A DNA stretch of 64,000 nt from Puccinellia tenuiflora (taxonomy: Eukaryota > Streptophyta > Magnoliopsida > Poales > Poaceae), in the NCBI GenBank assembly GCA_012064385.1, contig QRDG01000232.1, positions 186,001 to 250,000 of the forward strand. The letters run 5' to 3'. The position numbers and the translations under genes were made by a program. Positions 10,818 to 22,264 of this stretch are shown in pieces; position 1 is the first letter of the stretch, and every line of letters begins with the position of its first letter. Below the pieces are notes generated by a model. It was not told the origin of the DNA. It was given only the letters and a program-made list of their open reading frames with translations, and did not search any database.

Positions 10818-13506
10818 TGAAATGTCTCAAACGTATGTATAATTTTTTAGTGATCCATGCTAGTTTTGTGAGATTGTCACATGTTTTTACTGTCATTTAT
10901 ATCATTTTTATGCATTTTGTCGGACTAACCTATTGACAAGATGCCCAGTGCCAGTTCCCTGTTTTTGCTGTTTTTGTATTTCAGAAAATTTACTTCTGGA
11001 AATATTCTCGGAATTGGACGAAAATTTACGGAGATTTTTTATGCGAAATAAGACACCCGAAGACCAAAGGGGAGCCTGAGGGGCCACCCACAGGGTGCAG
11101 GCGGCCTCCTGCCGCGGCCCCCTGGGACCCGCGGGTGGGGCCCGCCCCTGCTCCTGGGGCACCCCCTCGGCCCCCTCTGACGCCTATAAAATCCCTTTTA
11201 ACCTAAAAACGTGAAGGCGGCCATTATTTTCCAGAAACTTGACCACGACGCACCGTCACCGAAAACCCTAGTTCGGGGTCCAATCTGAAGCTGATCCCGG
11301 CACTCTGCCGGACGGGAGATCGATCCCGGAGGGCTCTTCATCGCCATGCCTTCCTCCGGGATGATTTGTGAGTATTCTCACCTTGGACTACGGGTCCATG
11401 GCAGTAGCTAGTTGGTAGTCTCTCTCTCCTGTACTTCATGTCTTATGATCTTGTGAGCTGCCTAACATGATCAAGATCGATTATTGTAATGCTATGTGAT
11501 GTGTTTGCTGGGATCCGATGGATTATGAAGTTATGTTCAGATTGTGCATGATTCTTATATGAGTAATTTATGTTCTTGCATGCTCTCCGATGTGTGTAGT
11601 TACTTTGGCCAAGTGATTGTGTGTATCTCCAAGAGAGGGTATTTATGCTAGATAGTGGGTTCCTGCCCCCTTTTGTTCCTGGGCACGAGTGACAGAAACG
11701 TCTAAGGGCGAAGGTATGTTGTTGCTACTAAGGGTAAAACAGCGGTGTTAATGTCTCTTTTGATATTAGTATTGCTTACTTCATGCACTTTACTTAATGC
11801 AATTGTCTGTTGCTTGCAACTTAATACCGTTGGGTGACAGGCTGGATAGCGATCCCACGGTGGACTTTTTAGACAAAGACGCAGTTGGACTCAACGGTCT
11901 TTGTTCCTTGTCGTGATGCCTCCATAAATATTATCATGTCCTTTTTGTCATAGTTAAATTGGGTTTGTGTCATGATCTTGTCAATTGCCTACCTGTAATT
12001 CGTTCACCCATCACATGCATATTTTATTTACTTGAGAGACTCCACTAGTGAACCCATGGCCCCCGGTCCATCTTTGTACATTGTTTAGAACCTCATTTAC
12101 TTGCTTTTAATCATCCTTACTCCTCTGGTCACTTTTCATATTTTATCTATTTCATCATACAATTAACCGCTTTGTTTTCTGCGAGACCGGAAAGATTGAC
12201 AACCTTTCCGCCGTTGGGGGCAAAGTATTTTGGTTGAGTGTGTGCAGGTCCACGTCTGTTGAAGGTCAAGCGCCAGAGATCTTCATCATTCACCTCGTTG
12301 TTGATTTCAAAGTCCTACTGGTTCGATAAACCTCGGTTCGTTAAACGAGGGAAAACTGCTACTAGCTACAATTCCGCCTTCGTTTGGGGCACTACCCAAC
12401 TTGTCGGAGATTGTCCCCGGGAACTAGGGGTGTCTCCAAGGTAACGTGTAAGGGGCTGAACACGGAGTCAAACAATCCACAACGTGCTCCGGCGACGGTG
12501 CTCGTCAGGCTCGCTGCGGACGACACTGCAGAGATTGACACAAGGTATTACCCAGGTTCAGGGCCCTCTTGTGGAGGTAAAACCCCTACGTCCTGCTTCT
12601 ATGTATCGCACTGCTTGGAGAGTTTACAATACAAGGAGAGCTTGTCGAGCTCTAGGTGGCTAACAATGGCTACTGGCTGATCTTCAGATCTAGGGTTTTT
12701 GGGTAGGCTCGTAGACTCCAAAAACCGAACCCTAACCAAGCGTCGAACCCTTTGCTAGGGCGTGCTCCTCCTCCTTTTATAGGCGCCCTGGGCCTCTTCT
12801 GCCCAAACATTTGGGCGGGAAGGGCTACCACATGGCGACGAAGGAGGAGGCGCGGTGCACCGTAAAGGTGAGGTCTACCATAAAGGTAAAGCTCGTGGAC
12901 GCGGTCCACGGCAGGGGAACGGCGTCACCAAGGCTGAAAAGGGGCACCGACCAGCTGGACAGTGGACTGGCGCTTGCCGAGGTGGGAGGTGATCCACGAT
13001 GACATCGTCCTTGGAGCGTAGCTGCAGACTGTTCCCTTGTCACCAAAGAGGCAATACTCGTTGTCCGCTTTGCTTGGCTCCGCTTTGTTGACTGCTTTAT
13101 ACATGGAAACGGCAACTGCGGCGTTGTCGTCATCGCGCGTAGGCACGCGCGTCACTCTGCACACGGCGCAGAGCCCATGTGCGCTCTGCCGCGGGGGCAG
13201 AGATGGCTTCACGAAGAAAGCGCTTCGCGAGGCGAAAAGCCTCGCCAAGCCCTTCAGCTTGGTCCTTGGCAGAATTGCGGGCGGCGTCGGAGACGCCTTG
13301 TCGAGGAGCGATCCCTCGCCGAGGGAAAGAACCCTTGGCAAGGAGAAAAACCCTTCGCGAGGGGAGAAAACCTCGCGAAGCTCGCCAGGCTTGGAGAGCC
13401 TGGTCCTTAGCGAAAATCATCCAAAGAATCTTGTGGGCCCTGGCAGGCCGGCCCGTGGTACCCTGGTTTCCACTGTGCCGACACAACTTATCAATATCTA
13501 CCATCA
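10818..13506 (+). repeat. Solo LTR with 5-bp duplication TCTTA, itself interrupted
   Basis: The unit starts TGAAATGTCTCAAACG and ends CTACCATCA, with TCTTA on both sides (10813-10817 and 13507-13511). Removing the nested LTR (1082 bp plus its 5-bp duplication) leaves about 1602 bp. It shares the block GCCAGTTCC(C)TG and the promoter-like and CCCTAGTTCGGG-type segments with the X LTR and with the solo LTR at 354, so the three are relatives. No internal region is present. Confidence 0.92.
12402..13483 (-). repeat. Gypsy-type solo LTR with perfect duplication CAACT
   Basis: On the minus strand it starts TGTCGGCACAGTGG and ends CAATCTCCGACA, with a TGTCGG/CCGACA terminal inverted repeat. CAACT borders both sides (12397-12401 and 13484-13488). 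It is 1082 bp long and lies inside the last 40 bp of the host LTR, whose sequence continues across it as ACCCAACT/TATCAATATC. Open frames seen here on both strands have no recognisable product and are GC-driven. Confidence 0.93.
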
Positions 13507-13511
13507 TCTTA

Positions 13512-15469
13512 CAGAAGGGATTTTCTTATTAGGGTTTATTAATAATGTTTAGATTTATTTTGTTAACACTCCATTTAAATAAGGATCTATTTATGATTTG
13601 CATAAAATGATTCCATATGAGTTATGAGAAGTCGTGGTTTTGGATATTATGAGATAATTAGAAACTAGTGCGAATAAATTTGTAGTACATTCATATGAGA
13701 CTATGGATGGAGATTCCAAAGCATAAAACAAAAAGGGGCAAACCATTTTTTTGGTTGTGCTAAGTATTTTAGTGGTTTATAGTGAAAAGGTTTCATTGAT
13801 AAAAGAATTGCTAGAATAAGTTGAGAAACTGAAACAAGGTAGTAGACCTTGCTCTTAAATGTATCAAGTGGCACATTTGAAAAGTGCTTTGTTGTTTTAA
13901 GCTTGACACATAAAGGAGAAATCGATGATTATGATCATTGATTTTCGAATTAAGTTTTTCTAAAGAAAGTAGGATTCAAGAATATAAAATTTTGTCAAGT
14001 TACAAAATAATATTCATGATTTACTTGTCATGTTTAAGAAACAAGACATACCTACGAAACTACAAAGAAGAAATAGAAACCTTAAATACGAAAATGACTG
14101 ATAGTCGTCCTATGTTAAGTTTAAATCTTGAAGTAATTGTTGCTTGATTTTGTGAAAGATATGTTTCACATATTTATTCCTCAAAAGGTTTGTAGAGAAT
14201 AAATAAAACTTAATGGACGTAAAAGCACAAAAGGTAAAACTCCTTAACGTATTCAAAGTTGTTAACTACATAGTGTAGTTGTGCTTAAGTCTGAAGGATT
14301 AATACTAGCAAAGTACTAGTGTTTCGTATATGAGTTCTCGATTTTAAAAGTTAATTGAGAGTTTTGGAGGTGTCCAAAATGTCGAGAAAAATGCACTAGT
14401 GTGATCTAATTGAAATATGTGGTGACATATATCAAGTGAGAGCATGAGCTAATTTCCATGATCAAAATATGTGGTGACATATGTTTGAGTGGGAGCTAGT
14501 TGATTGTTGTTTGTCAAATATAAGGATAACATATTTCTGAGTGGGAGCCAATGTGGTTTCGCAATTTAATATGTATATTGTATATTTTGAGTGGGAGTTT
14601 ACAACATCTTGTTTACATGAAATAGAGATTTCGTGAATGTTGTAAATAGTTCAGGAACCAACGTATAACTTATGAAGTTAATTTGATAAATAAGTCAGGA
14701 TGTTTAACCTAAATAAGATTTTGAAGGAGTTCAAAATGGAACAAGTGAAGAAGAGTTCATTACTTGTAAAAGATAGGTAAAACATCAAGTTTAATCTTAG
14801 TACAAGAATAATGGTTGGAGGATATGTTTTAATTCTCTATGATTTGATTATAGATTTTAAACATATGAGAACCATATTTTGTATTTGACGAAATGTGAAC
14901 CAAGTTCTTGGTTAGAAGAACATGTTAGGAGTGATAAGTCACTAAACATGGAGATGAGATAATTGAATCTAGAGATTGGTAGACTTGGTTGAAGTCATGA
15001 CACCAAACTAGATTAGAGATCTCGTAAGTGCAGGAGGGCAGCAAAAGCGTGATCGAAAATATCGAAGTGTTTTGTAATGCGCTGTCGATTTGTGAGTCTA
15101 CAACATATAGGAGTATATGTTTAATTCAAGGATTAAAAGATGTAATATTTTTGTTTGAGAAATTTTGTTTCAAATTGAGTGAGTTCTGGTGCACATGCTA
15201 TGTGAAAAAAAAGTTAGTTTGACTGATCATATGCTATGTAGGCATGAAAGGAAACGAAAATCTCATTCTGCAACCAAATATATTAGTGTTCATCATGTGA
15301 TGATGAAGTAATGTCATAGCAGGTGACATTGACGGTTTTCCAAAGAACATGTAGAATTGTATGGTACAGAATTTAAAGGACAAAACCTCTTCCACGAGCA
15401 AACATGATCAGCACTGAGACTCCATGGGTGTTGGATCGAGAAAATGTAAACTAGATTATTGACTCTAGT
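13512..15469 (+). other. Copia internal 3' region, non-coding, with repeated AGTGGGAG motifs
   Basis: No ORF of interest is present. The motif GAGTGGGAG occurs at about 14487, 14539 and 14589, each after a similar AT-rich segment containing CATAT, and resembles the true polypurine tract at 15470. Another copy, TAGTGGGAG, lies in the leader near 9222. Confidence 0.5.
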
Positions 15470-15482
15470 GCAAGTGGGAGAC
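15470..15482 (+). other. Polypurine tract of the copia element
   Basis: The sequence GCAAGTGGGAGAC directly precedes the LTR start TGTTGGGAATATGCCC, a typical arrangement in Triticeae copia elements. Confidence 0.8.
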
Positions 15483-17227
15483 TGTTGGGAATATGCCCAA
15501 GAGGCAATAATAAAGTTGTTTATTATCATATTCATGTTTATGATAAACATTTATTATCCATGTTGTAATTGTATTAACCTGAAACATAATACATGTGTGG
15601 AATATAAACAACAAAGCGTCCCTAGTAAGCCTCTACCGGACTAGTTCGTTAGTCTAGAGATGGTTAAGGTTTCCTGACCATGGACTTGTTATAGTCACTT
15701 GATAACGGAGTCATATCATTAGGAGAATGATGTGATGGACAAGACCCGATAATAAAGAGTTGCAATTGATCGTGTCACACAAATTTCACTGCTAACATCT
15801 TCTATATGCCAAGTATAGTTTCCTTAGACCATGAGATTATATCACTCCCGTTTACCGAAGGAACACTATCAAACGTCGCTTCGTAACTGTGTGATTATAA
15901 AGGTGGCTTTTAGGTATCTCCGATGGTAGGTTGTTGGGTGATATGAATCAAGACTGGGATTTGTCCCTCCATGTGATAGAGTAGAATATCTCTAGACCCT
16001 CTCGGTAATATAGCATCCGGAAGTTTGCAAACATGTGATTAGGTAGTAGTCACAGGGATCCTATATTATGGAACGAGTAAAGAGAACTTCCCGAGTAACA
16101 AGATTAAACTAGATATGGTGATATCGACGATCAAATCTCAGGCAAGTTATATATCATGAGACAAAGGGAATCGTATACGAGATTAATTGAATCTCTGGCA
16201 TCGTGGTTCAATCGATAAAAAACTTTGTTGAATATGTAGGAGTCAATATGGGCATCCCGGTCCCGCTATTGACTATTTATCGGATCATGTCTGCATATTC
16301 TCGAACCCGTAGGGTCACACACTTAATGCTCCGATGTAGCTGGGGTTTGCGATGAGATATTTGATGGTATGAACAAATTGGTGATTCAGAGTCTCGGATG
16401 AGATCCTAGACATCACGAGGAGTTCCAGAAGAGTCCGGAGATAAAGTTTCATATAAGGAAAGTGGTTTACAGGGTTTCGGAAAAGTTCGGGAATTTTCCG
16501 ACAGAGTATCGAAATATTCTAGAAGGTTCCGAGGGGGGTCCCATAGTGGGGCCCACGTGCCCTAATGGCCCACATGGACCAAGGGGGCGTGCAGCAGCCC
16601 ACATGGGATGGCCGCACCAGCCCCCCATGGCCCATGTGGCCAAACATGTGAAAAAGGCCCCAAACCCTAAGGGGGTGCCTTGGGGGGTAAGTTTCCCCCT
16701 TGGCCGCCGCCCCTAGGCTTGAGGGAGGGGCAAGGGCTGCCCCCCCCCACGCCTATATAAAGAGGAGGGGCGGACTGGGGCGCACCTACCTCATGCCCTA
16801 GCCGCACCACCCCTCTCATCCCTCCTCTCTCTCTCGTTCACGGCTTGGCGAAGCCCTGTCCGCGGGAAAACCTCCACCATCACACCGTCATGCTGTTGGG
16901 ATCTCACGAGCCACTTCCTCCTCGCTTGCGGGATCAAGGAGAGGAAGTCTTTATCGAGCTATACGTGTGGATACCGCGGAGGTGCTGCTTATGCGGCACT
17001 CCATCAGATTGGCTCTCGGATCGGATAATACATCTCCTCGCGACTAGATGAGTCTAGTTGCGGGGATCGACAGACCAACCCCTGCATCGACAAAAGGCTT
17101 TGTTCGTTCTTCGAGGGTAAGAGATTGGATCTCCACTTCGCTACTTGCATCTAATAGATCTAGATCGTTGGGTTTCTTCCGCTTGTTACGTAGGAAATTT
17201 TTTGTTTTCTATGAAACGAACCCATCA
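15483..17227 (+). repeat. 3' LTR of the copia element
   Basis: The 1745-bp LTR starts TGTTGGGAATATGCCC and ends ACGAACCCATCA. It matches in layout the minus-strand solo LTR at 56127-58030, which begins ...AATATGCCCTAGAGGC and ends ACCCATCA, so both come from related copia families. A TATA-like CCTATATAAAG lies at about 16752-16762, consistent with a promoter in the LTR. Confidence 0.9.
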
Positions 17228-17390
17228 AGCCAACCCCATCGTCGAACTCCGAGTGAGGAGATCTACCACGCCACCACTGCCCTCGTTACTGTGGCACCTG
17301 CCGCCTCATACCGGCAACGCTGCACGCAGGGACGGAGGTCAGCAGGCCCAACTAGGTGCACATGACACCGTGTCAAAAAAAATCACATAG
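17228..17390. other. Unassigned flank between copia LTR and TRIM-like element
   Basis: I see no feature in this 163-bp piece. It is continuous with the sequence after 18843 once the TRIM-like element is removed. Confidence 0.4.
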
Positions 17391-17574
17391 TGATAGAAGA
17401 TGTATTGCGGAATATTATTGTATTGATATTGAGTCTTGACTGGTGATTACAATGAGTCACGGTGGGCTGTTTATATAGGTGGATACAAGACTTGAGGGCT
17501 AAGAAACCTAATAGAGATAGACTTGGACTACAAGCCTAAACTACCAAATATAGGAAACGTAATATACTCTAACA
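17391..17574 (-). repeat. 3' LTR of the TRIM-like element
   Basis: This is the left direct repeat, 184 bp, ending at CTCTAACA on the plus strand. It contains a segment of about 20 bp (GATTACAATGAGTCACG region) absent from the right copy, which explains most of the length difference. Confidence 0.85.
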
Positions 17575-18661
17575 ACCCCCGCAGTCGGATCGGTAGTGAC
17601 GTGAACAGCAGGAGCATCACGGACGGTCTGACTGGAGCATAATCCGAAGTCGTGAACTTGAGAGGGAGCCGACATGATAGCCCTTTATGACGATGTCGAT
17701 GTAGCCGAGGGTGTGGGAATTGTAGTCGTGGTCGATGTTGCTGTGTGTGATGTAGTCGCCGTTGAGGAAGTCGTTGATGTTGTTGGTGTTGTGGTCGATG
17801 TTGTCGTTGAGCCTTGGGATAGTTGCCATTGTTGTTGTTGAGGTAGACATAGTTGTCGTAGAGGTGGACGTAGTTGAGGTAGGCGCCACGACATGCCGAG
17901 CTTGCCCGACTCGGTAGCGCGTCTGGGACGAAGGCACGCTTTGGTGTTGCCAGTACCGATCATGCGAAGTCAGGGACCATCACAAACCATGCGAGTCAGA
18001 GTCGGTTGGAGTAGCAAAAAAGATTCTTCGTTTGACGGTCGGTGACTGTCGTTGTTTTTGGAGTAGACGAAGTGGTTGCAAGAAGAACAAAATAAAAAGG
18101 ATATTTCGACTCGGGTGGCGAGGTCGTGATGTTTGTTGAAATAGATCGAGTTGTAGAAGTAGTAGATGTCGGGGATTTAACCCAGATTCGGCGAAGAAGG
18201 ACCCGTTTGGCATTAACGTTGACCACGATCGGTGGTGGTGGCAACGATGCGGCGATGTTGGTGTAGATGGTTGTCGGCGATGATGACCACGATGATGTTG
18301 GTGCAGCCCGATGTTGACAGTGAGGCGAGTTTTTGGGACGTGCTTGATGTCCCGGTTGACGTTGTCGAAGACGTGCCGGCTTGGTGGAGATGCATGGATG
18401 ATGCAGTTGGCGATGGAGCGTGGAGGCGTGGCGGAGCTGAGTCGACGACTTGGTCGGACTAGAGGCGCGCGATGACGATGTGCGGCGGTGGGCGACGCAA
18501 TCCGATCTATGATCGTCAAAAGAAGAAGAAACGCCGGACAAACGGTCGGCGACGAAAATTGCGACAATCTAATCTACTGATTGCGCTGCCCCCAGCGGAA
18601 ATGATCTCCCTGGGGGCGGCGGGGCGGAAGCGTGGGTAGCGGCTAGGTCAAGGATCTCGCC
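17575..18661 (-). other. Internal region of the TRIM-like element, triplet-rich, no recognised product
   Basis: Minus-strand frames at 17617-17937 and 17980-18567 stay open for 106 and 195 codons. The first is dominated by Ser/Thr/Asn repeats from GTT and GTC triplets and looks like low-complexity DNA. The second begins shortly after the primer site and is rich in Ser, Arg, Pro and His. Neither resembles Gag. I treat them as chance or decayed frames. Confidence 0.4.
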
Positions 18662-18673
18662 GCTTTGATACCA
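18662..18673 (-). other. Primer binding site, tRNA-iMet type
   Basis: The minus strand reads TGGTATCAAAGC immediately inside the 5' LTR. Eleven of twelve bases match the initiator-Met site used by copia and TRIM elements. Confidence 0.8.
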
Positions 18674-18838
18674 TGATAGAAAATGTATTGCGGAATATTA
18701 TTGTATTGGTATTGGGTTTTGACTGGTGGGCTGTTTATATAGGTGGATCCAAGACTTGAGGGCTAAGAAACCTAGTAGAGATAGACTTGGATTACAAACC
18801 TAAACTAACAAATATAGGAAACGTAATATACTCTGACA
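18674..18838 (-). repeat. 5' LTR of the TRIM-like element
   Basis: This is the right direct repeat, 165 bp, bounded inside by the primer site and outside by the duplication CATAG. Confidence 0.85.
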
Positions 18839-18843
18839 CATAG

Positions 18844-19163
18844 CACCTCATTTCACCGTATATGCACCCATGAGCCCAAGACATGTGAACCCCTGTAGGC
18901 TGTGCATTGTTTGCTCTAACTCCGCCTCTGGCTGGCGCGAGGAGGCGAGACGACCCGCCACCGCCACCAATGACAGGATTTCCCTCCCTGACGCTCACAA
19001 GAGCGATGGCGGAGGGAAAAGGTTTTTTCTGTCTTTTTTTTTTGAAACAAAGACAGAAGCATGTACATATGCATATTAATTGCATTTCTACTTTCCAAGA
19101 CCTCATATATCCGCATCTGTATCTGACTGTTCATTGTCAGCTGCATTCTAAATCAGATGGCAG
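18844..19163. other. Unassigned flank before the LINE 3' end
   Basis: About 320 bp contain a GC-rich part with CCGCCACCGCCACC and a T run at 19037-19048 followed by GAAACAAAGACAG. I cannot assign a gene or element. The T run could be the end of another minus-strand poly(A)-tailed insertion, but no body is recognisable. Confidence 0.35.
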
Positions 19164-21599
19164 ATTTTTCGATAAAGGGATTTTATTACTTAAGAGTATT
19201 AAGCATTACACCCAGCCTCTGCATAACTAGGATGCACACAGCCCCAATAAGTTTCGAAGTTCCGTAGCAAGCGAAAAAGAAAAAGGCGAATTACATATCA
19301 TAATGAGAAATTGTAAGGACGCCTATGATGGTGGAGGGTCGATCCGTAGGTTATGTGAACATCCATGCTGGGATAATAACTCCCTAGCCGCAGCCTCCAA
19401 ACGCGATGACACCTCCAAAAATAGCTCTCGGTGCTCCACACGCTGCAGGGCCGACCATAGTCGGAGCATAGTTGTGCATCGGTAAATAACCTGCATAACA
19501 GAAGAATTTTTGCCATTAAAAATCTTGTCATTTCTACATAGCCATAGCGACCAAATAACGTCAATTGCCCCCACCCTAATAAGTAATTTAAACATAGGAT
19601 CGACCCCGTTTAGCCAATTGCCAAAAATATTTGCAACGCTACGCGGGGGAAATAAGGTAGAACCTATCTGGATGGCTGACCATATAGATCTAGAAAACTC
19701 ACACTAGAATAATAAGTGTTTAATGGTCTCGTCATGACTACAGAAAACACACTTCTTGCTCCCGTGCCAATTGCGTTTGGCAAGGTTATCTTTTGTAAGA
19801 ATTACACCTCGACGAAGACACCACGCAAACACCTTCGTTTTTAGCGGGATCTTCATCTTCCAAATTTTCTTATTAGTATCGACTGGGGCTACAGGCTGAA
19901 TTAAAGCTCTATACATATAATCAACCGAGAAAACACTATTCTTAGTGAGATTCCATTGAAGTTTATCAGGGCCTTCCGTTAGATGGACAGAGTCCAACCG
20001 GAGAAGCAAGGCATTCCAAGATGCTTGTCTAGGCCCTAAAAGCATTCTTCTAAACGATACATTTGGTAGGGAAGAACCCATCACCTTAGCGAGCGTGTCG
20101 CCTTTGTATCGCACAATATTGTACAGAGCCGGATATTGATCTCGGAGAGTGGATTGGCCAAGCCATTTATCCTCCCAGAACCTAATTTCCGATCCATTCC
20201 TGATTGAGAAAGATGCAAATGGGAAAAAGAACTTCTTCGTAGCCATAAGGCCTGCCCAGAAGTGTGAATCACCCGGTTTCCAAAGAACCTGAGATACTGC
20301 TTTATCACCCACATACTTTCTCCTTAGGAGGGTTTGCCAAACTCCATCTTCAGAAAGAAGCTTGAATAACCACTTGCCAAGCAAGGCTCTATTCTTGACC
20401 TCAAGGTCATGAACGCCGATCCCACCTTGGTCTTTTGGCCGGCAAACCACACTCCATTTGGTAAGTCGATACTTTTTCTTTTTACTATCTCCTTGCCAAA
20501 AGAATCTTGATCGGAAATAATCCAATCGTTTTAAGACACCTTTGGGTAGTTGGAAGAAGGAAATCATGTACAGTACCATGTTTGTTAGTACTGAATTAAT
20601 GAGAACCAATCTTCCCCCTAGGCATAGGAGTTTGCCTTTCCAGCTATTTAACCAGATTTGAAGTCTTTCCTTCACCACCTTCCATTCAGCATTATTGAGT
20701 CTCTGAAAATGGATCGGAATACTCAAATAGTTGATTGGAAATTGACCTTGCGTACAACCGAATAGCTCGGCATACAAGGAGGCGTTTTCCTGGGCTTCGC
20801 CAAAACAAAACAATTCACTTTTATGGAAATTTATTTTAAGACCCGATAATTGCTCGAATGCTGACAAAATTAACTTTAGATTACGAGCTTTTTCGATGTC
20901 ATGTTCCATAAAAAGAATTGTGTCGTCGGCATATTGAAGAATCGATAAGCCCCCATCAACTAGATGTGGAATCACTCCTTCAATATGGCCCTCAGACTTA
21001 GCGCGTTCGATCAAGATGGCCAACATATCAGCCACTATATTAAATAGTATCGGCGATAACAAGTCACCTTGTCTAAGGCCTTTTTTCGTTTGAAAGTATT
21101 TACTAGTGTCATCATTGACTTTAATGGCAACACTTCCACGCGAAACAAAACTGTCAATCAGTGCACACCACTCATCAGAAAATCTTTGCAGTTCGTGGAC
21201 TGTTTCATGTAAGATTGCCACCCCATCTAGGATGTTGCGACCTTGCATGAAAGCCGTCTGAGACGGCCGAACCATATGATCTGCCACACTGTTCAGTCGA
21301 ATCGTGGCAACTTTAGTGAATATTTTAAAACTAACGTTAAGGAGGCATATAGGTCTAAATTTTTGTATCCTCTCTGCCTCATTAACCTTAGTTAAAAGAA
21401 TTATTTCACCAAAGTTGAGTCGAAATAGCTCCAACTGTCCAACATGGAGGCAGGCGAACAATTGAAGCAGATCGGACTTGATTACCTCCCAGAAATTCTG
21501 ATAGAACTCCGTCGGGAAACCATCAGGTCCAGGGGCTTTATTGTGTTCCATTTGGAAAACCGCCTTTCTCACTTCATCCTCCGAGTAGGGGTTGGTGAG
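19164..21599 (-). mobile_element. 5'-truncated L1-type LINE, minus strand
   Basis: The minus strand carries an ORF2-like reverse transcriptase and C-terminal region, followed by a 3' end with AATAAAATCCCTTTATCGAAAAA at 19190-19164, the style of grass LINE tails. The 5' side is cut at 21599/21600 by the LTR of Gypsy A. The element's own target duplication could not be identified. Confidence 0.82.
19323..21599 (-). pseudogene. LINE ORF2 fragment: reverse transcriptase plus zf-RVT-like C-terminus, with nonsense codon and motif A deletion
   Basis: The frame enters at the LTR junction and shows the non-LTR reverse transcriptase signatures NKAPGPDGFP, RPICLLNVSFKIFTK, GLRQGDLLSPILFNIVAD and the catalytic YADDTILF. 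A long C-terminal part follows, with W/C-rich segments ending KKCVFCSHDETIKHLLF, typical of the plant zf-RVT region. Between VHELQRFSDEW and CALIDSF the block carrying motif A (K-x-D-F-E-K-A-Y-D in plant L1) is absent, so a catalytic Asp is missing. A TAG at 19706-19704 interrupts the frame, which stays open in the same frame to 19323. The GTG at 21572 is only an apparent start. The endonuclease domain is not in the window. Confidence 0.88.
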
Positions 21600-22264
21600 T
21601 GTCGGGGATATGAACCCCGGATACCCCTAGAAGTCCATTTCTTCAAGAACTACATGGGCCGGCTACGCAAGTGCCGGCTGCAGCGTGCCGCGTGGAACCA
21701 GCCGGACGAAGCAAGCTGCTTCATCTACCCGGAGGCGGACGGCCGACTAGGCTCAAGCCGGCCTCTACCCACCGACCGGTCCGTACTGGTAGGCCCGGAT
21801 CGTCCAGCCCCTGTCGGGCGTTACTGCTACAATGTAATGATGAGATAGCTCCAGCCGGCTCCAGAGTAGTGATGTCATAGGGGCAATCGTGTAATCTCCT
21901 TGTAACCCAAAACCCTAGATGCTGCCTATATAAGGCATGCAGGGGCCTCCTGCGCGAGGCAAGCGAATAGAGGGACGGAGAGGTACGTAGATCATCGTCT
22001 TCCACCTCCAGCCGGCTTGACAGCTCAAGCCGGCACCACCGCCATACAGCTCCAGGAGCAAACTTTGTAGCCCGATTTGTGATCAATCAATAAGAACAAG
22101 AAGAGCAGGACGTAGGGGTGTTACCTCCACAAGGAGGGCCCCGAACCTGGGTAACTGACGTGTGTTTGCATGTTTGTTGCCCAATCCCGCGCGAGCATCC
22201 GATCGTCGCCTGCCCCACACTCTTTTCCGTCTTTGATGGATATGCCGTGCTACCCACCACGACA
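21600..22264 (+). repeat. 5' LTR of Gypsy A
   Basis: The 665-bp LTR runs from TGTCGGGGATATGAACC to CCACCACGACA, with a TGTCG/CGACA inverted repeat. A TATA-like CCTATATAAGG lies at about 21924-21934. The last 29 bp contain the ATG at 22236 that opens the gag frame. Confidence 0.9.

Larger units (their letters stand above)
9041..17227 (+). mobile_element. 5'-truncated copia-type LTR retrotransposon, plus strand, with nested solo LTRs
   Basis: The element holds an untranslated leader (9041-9318), a frameshifted gag remnant (9319-9946), non-coding DNA, a polypurine tract (15470-15482) and a 3' LTR (15483-17227). The 5' LTR and primer site are missing because an X-family LTR abuts at 9040. The insertion at 10818-13506 splits the internal region. 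Taking that out leaves about 3.7 kb of internal DNA with no reverse transcriptase, RNase H or integrase that I can detect. The family was probably non-autonomous already. The LTR start resembles the BARE1/WIS/Angela group of Triticeae copia elements. Confidence 0.8.
17391..18838 (-). mobile_element. TRIM-like short-LTR retrotransposon with duplication CATAG
   Basis: Two direct repeats bound the element: 17391-17574 (184 bp) and 18674-18838 (165 bp). On the minus strand both run from TGT(T/C)AGAGTATATTACG to TTCTATCA. CATAG flanks both ends (17386-17390 and 18839-18843). The primer site TGGTATCAAAGC (18673-18662, minus) abuts the 5' LTR and differs at one position from the tRNA-iMet site TGGTATCAGAGC. 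A G-rich tract, CTGCGGGGGT, precedes the 3' LTR. The internal region of about 1.1 kb lacks gag-pol. TRIM internal regions are usually a few hundred bases, so this one is long for the class. Confidence 0.85.

Noticed and set aside
12811..13552. Several ORFs of 60-170 codons on both strands
   Set aside because: They lie within or cross the border of the solo LTR 12402-13483 and overlap one another, so they are chance frames in GC-rich LTR DNA.
17617..18567. Ser/Thr-rich and Ser/Arg-rich ORFs as genes
   Set aside because: Triplet repeats explain the open frames and no retroelement or host domain is visible.
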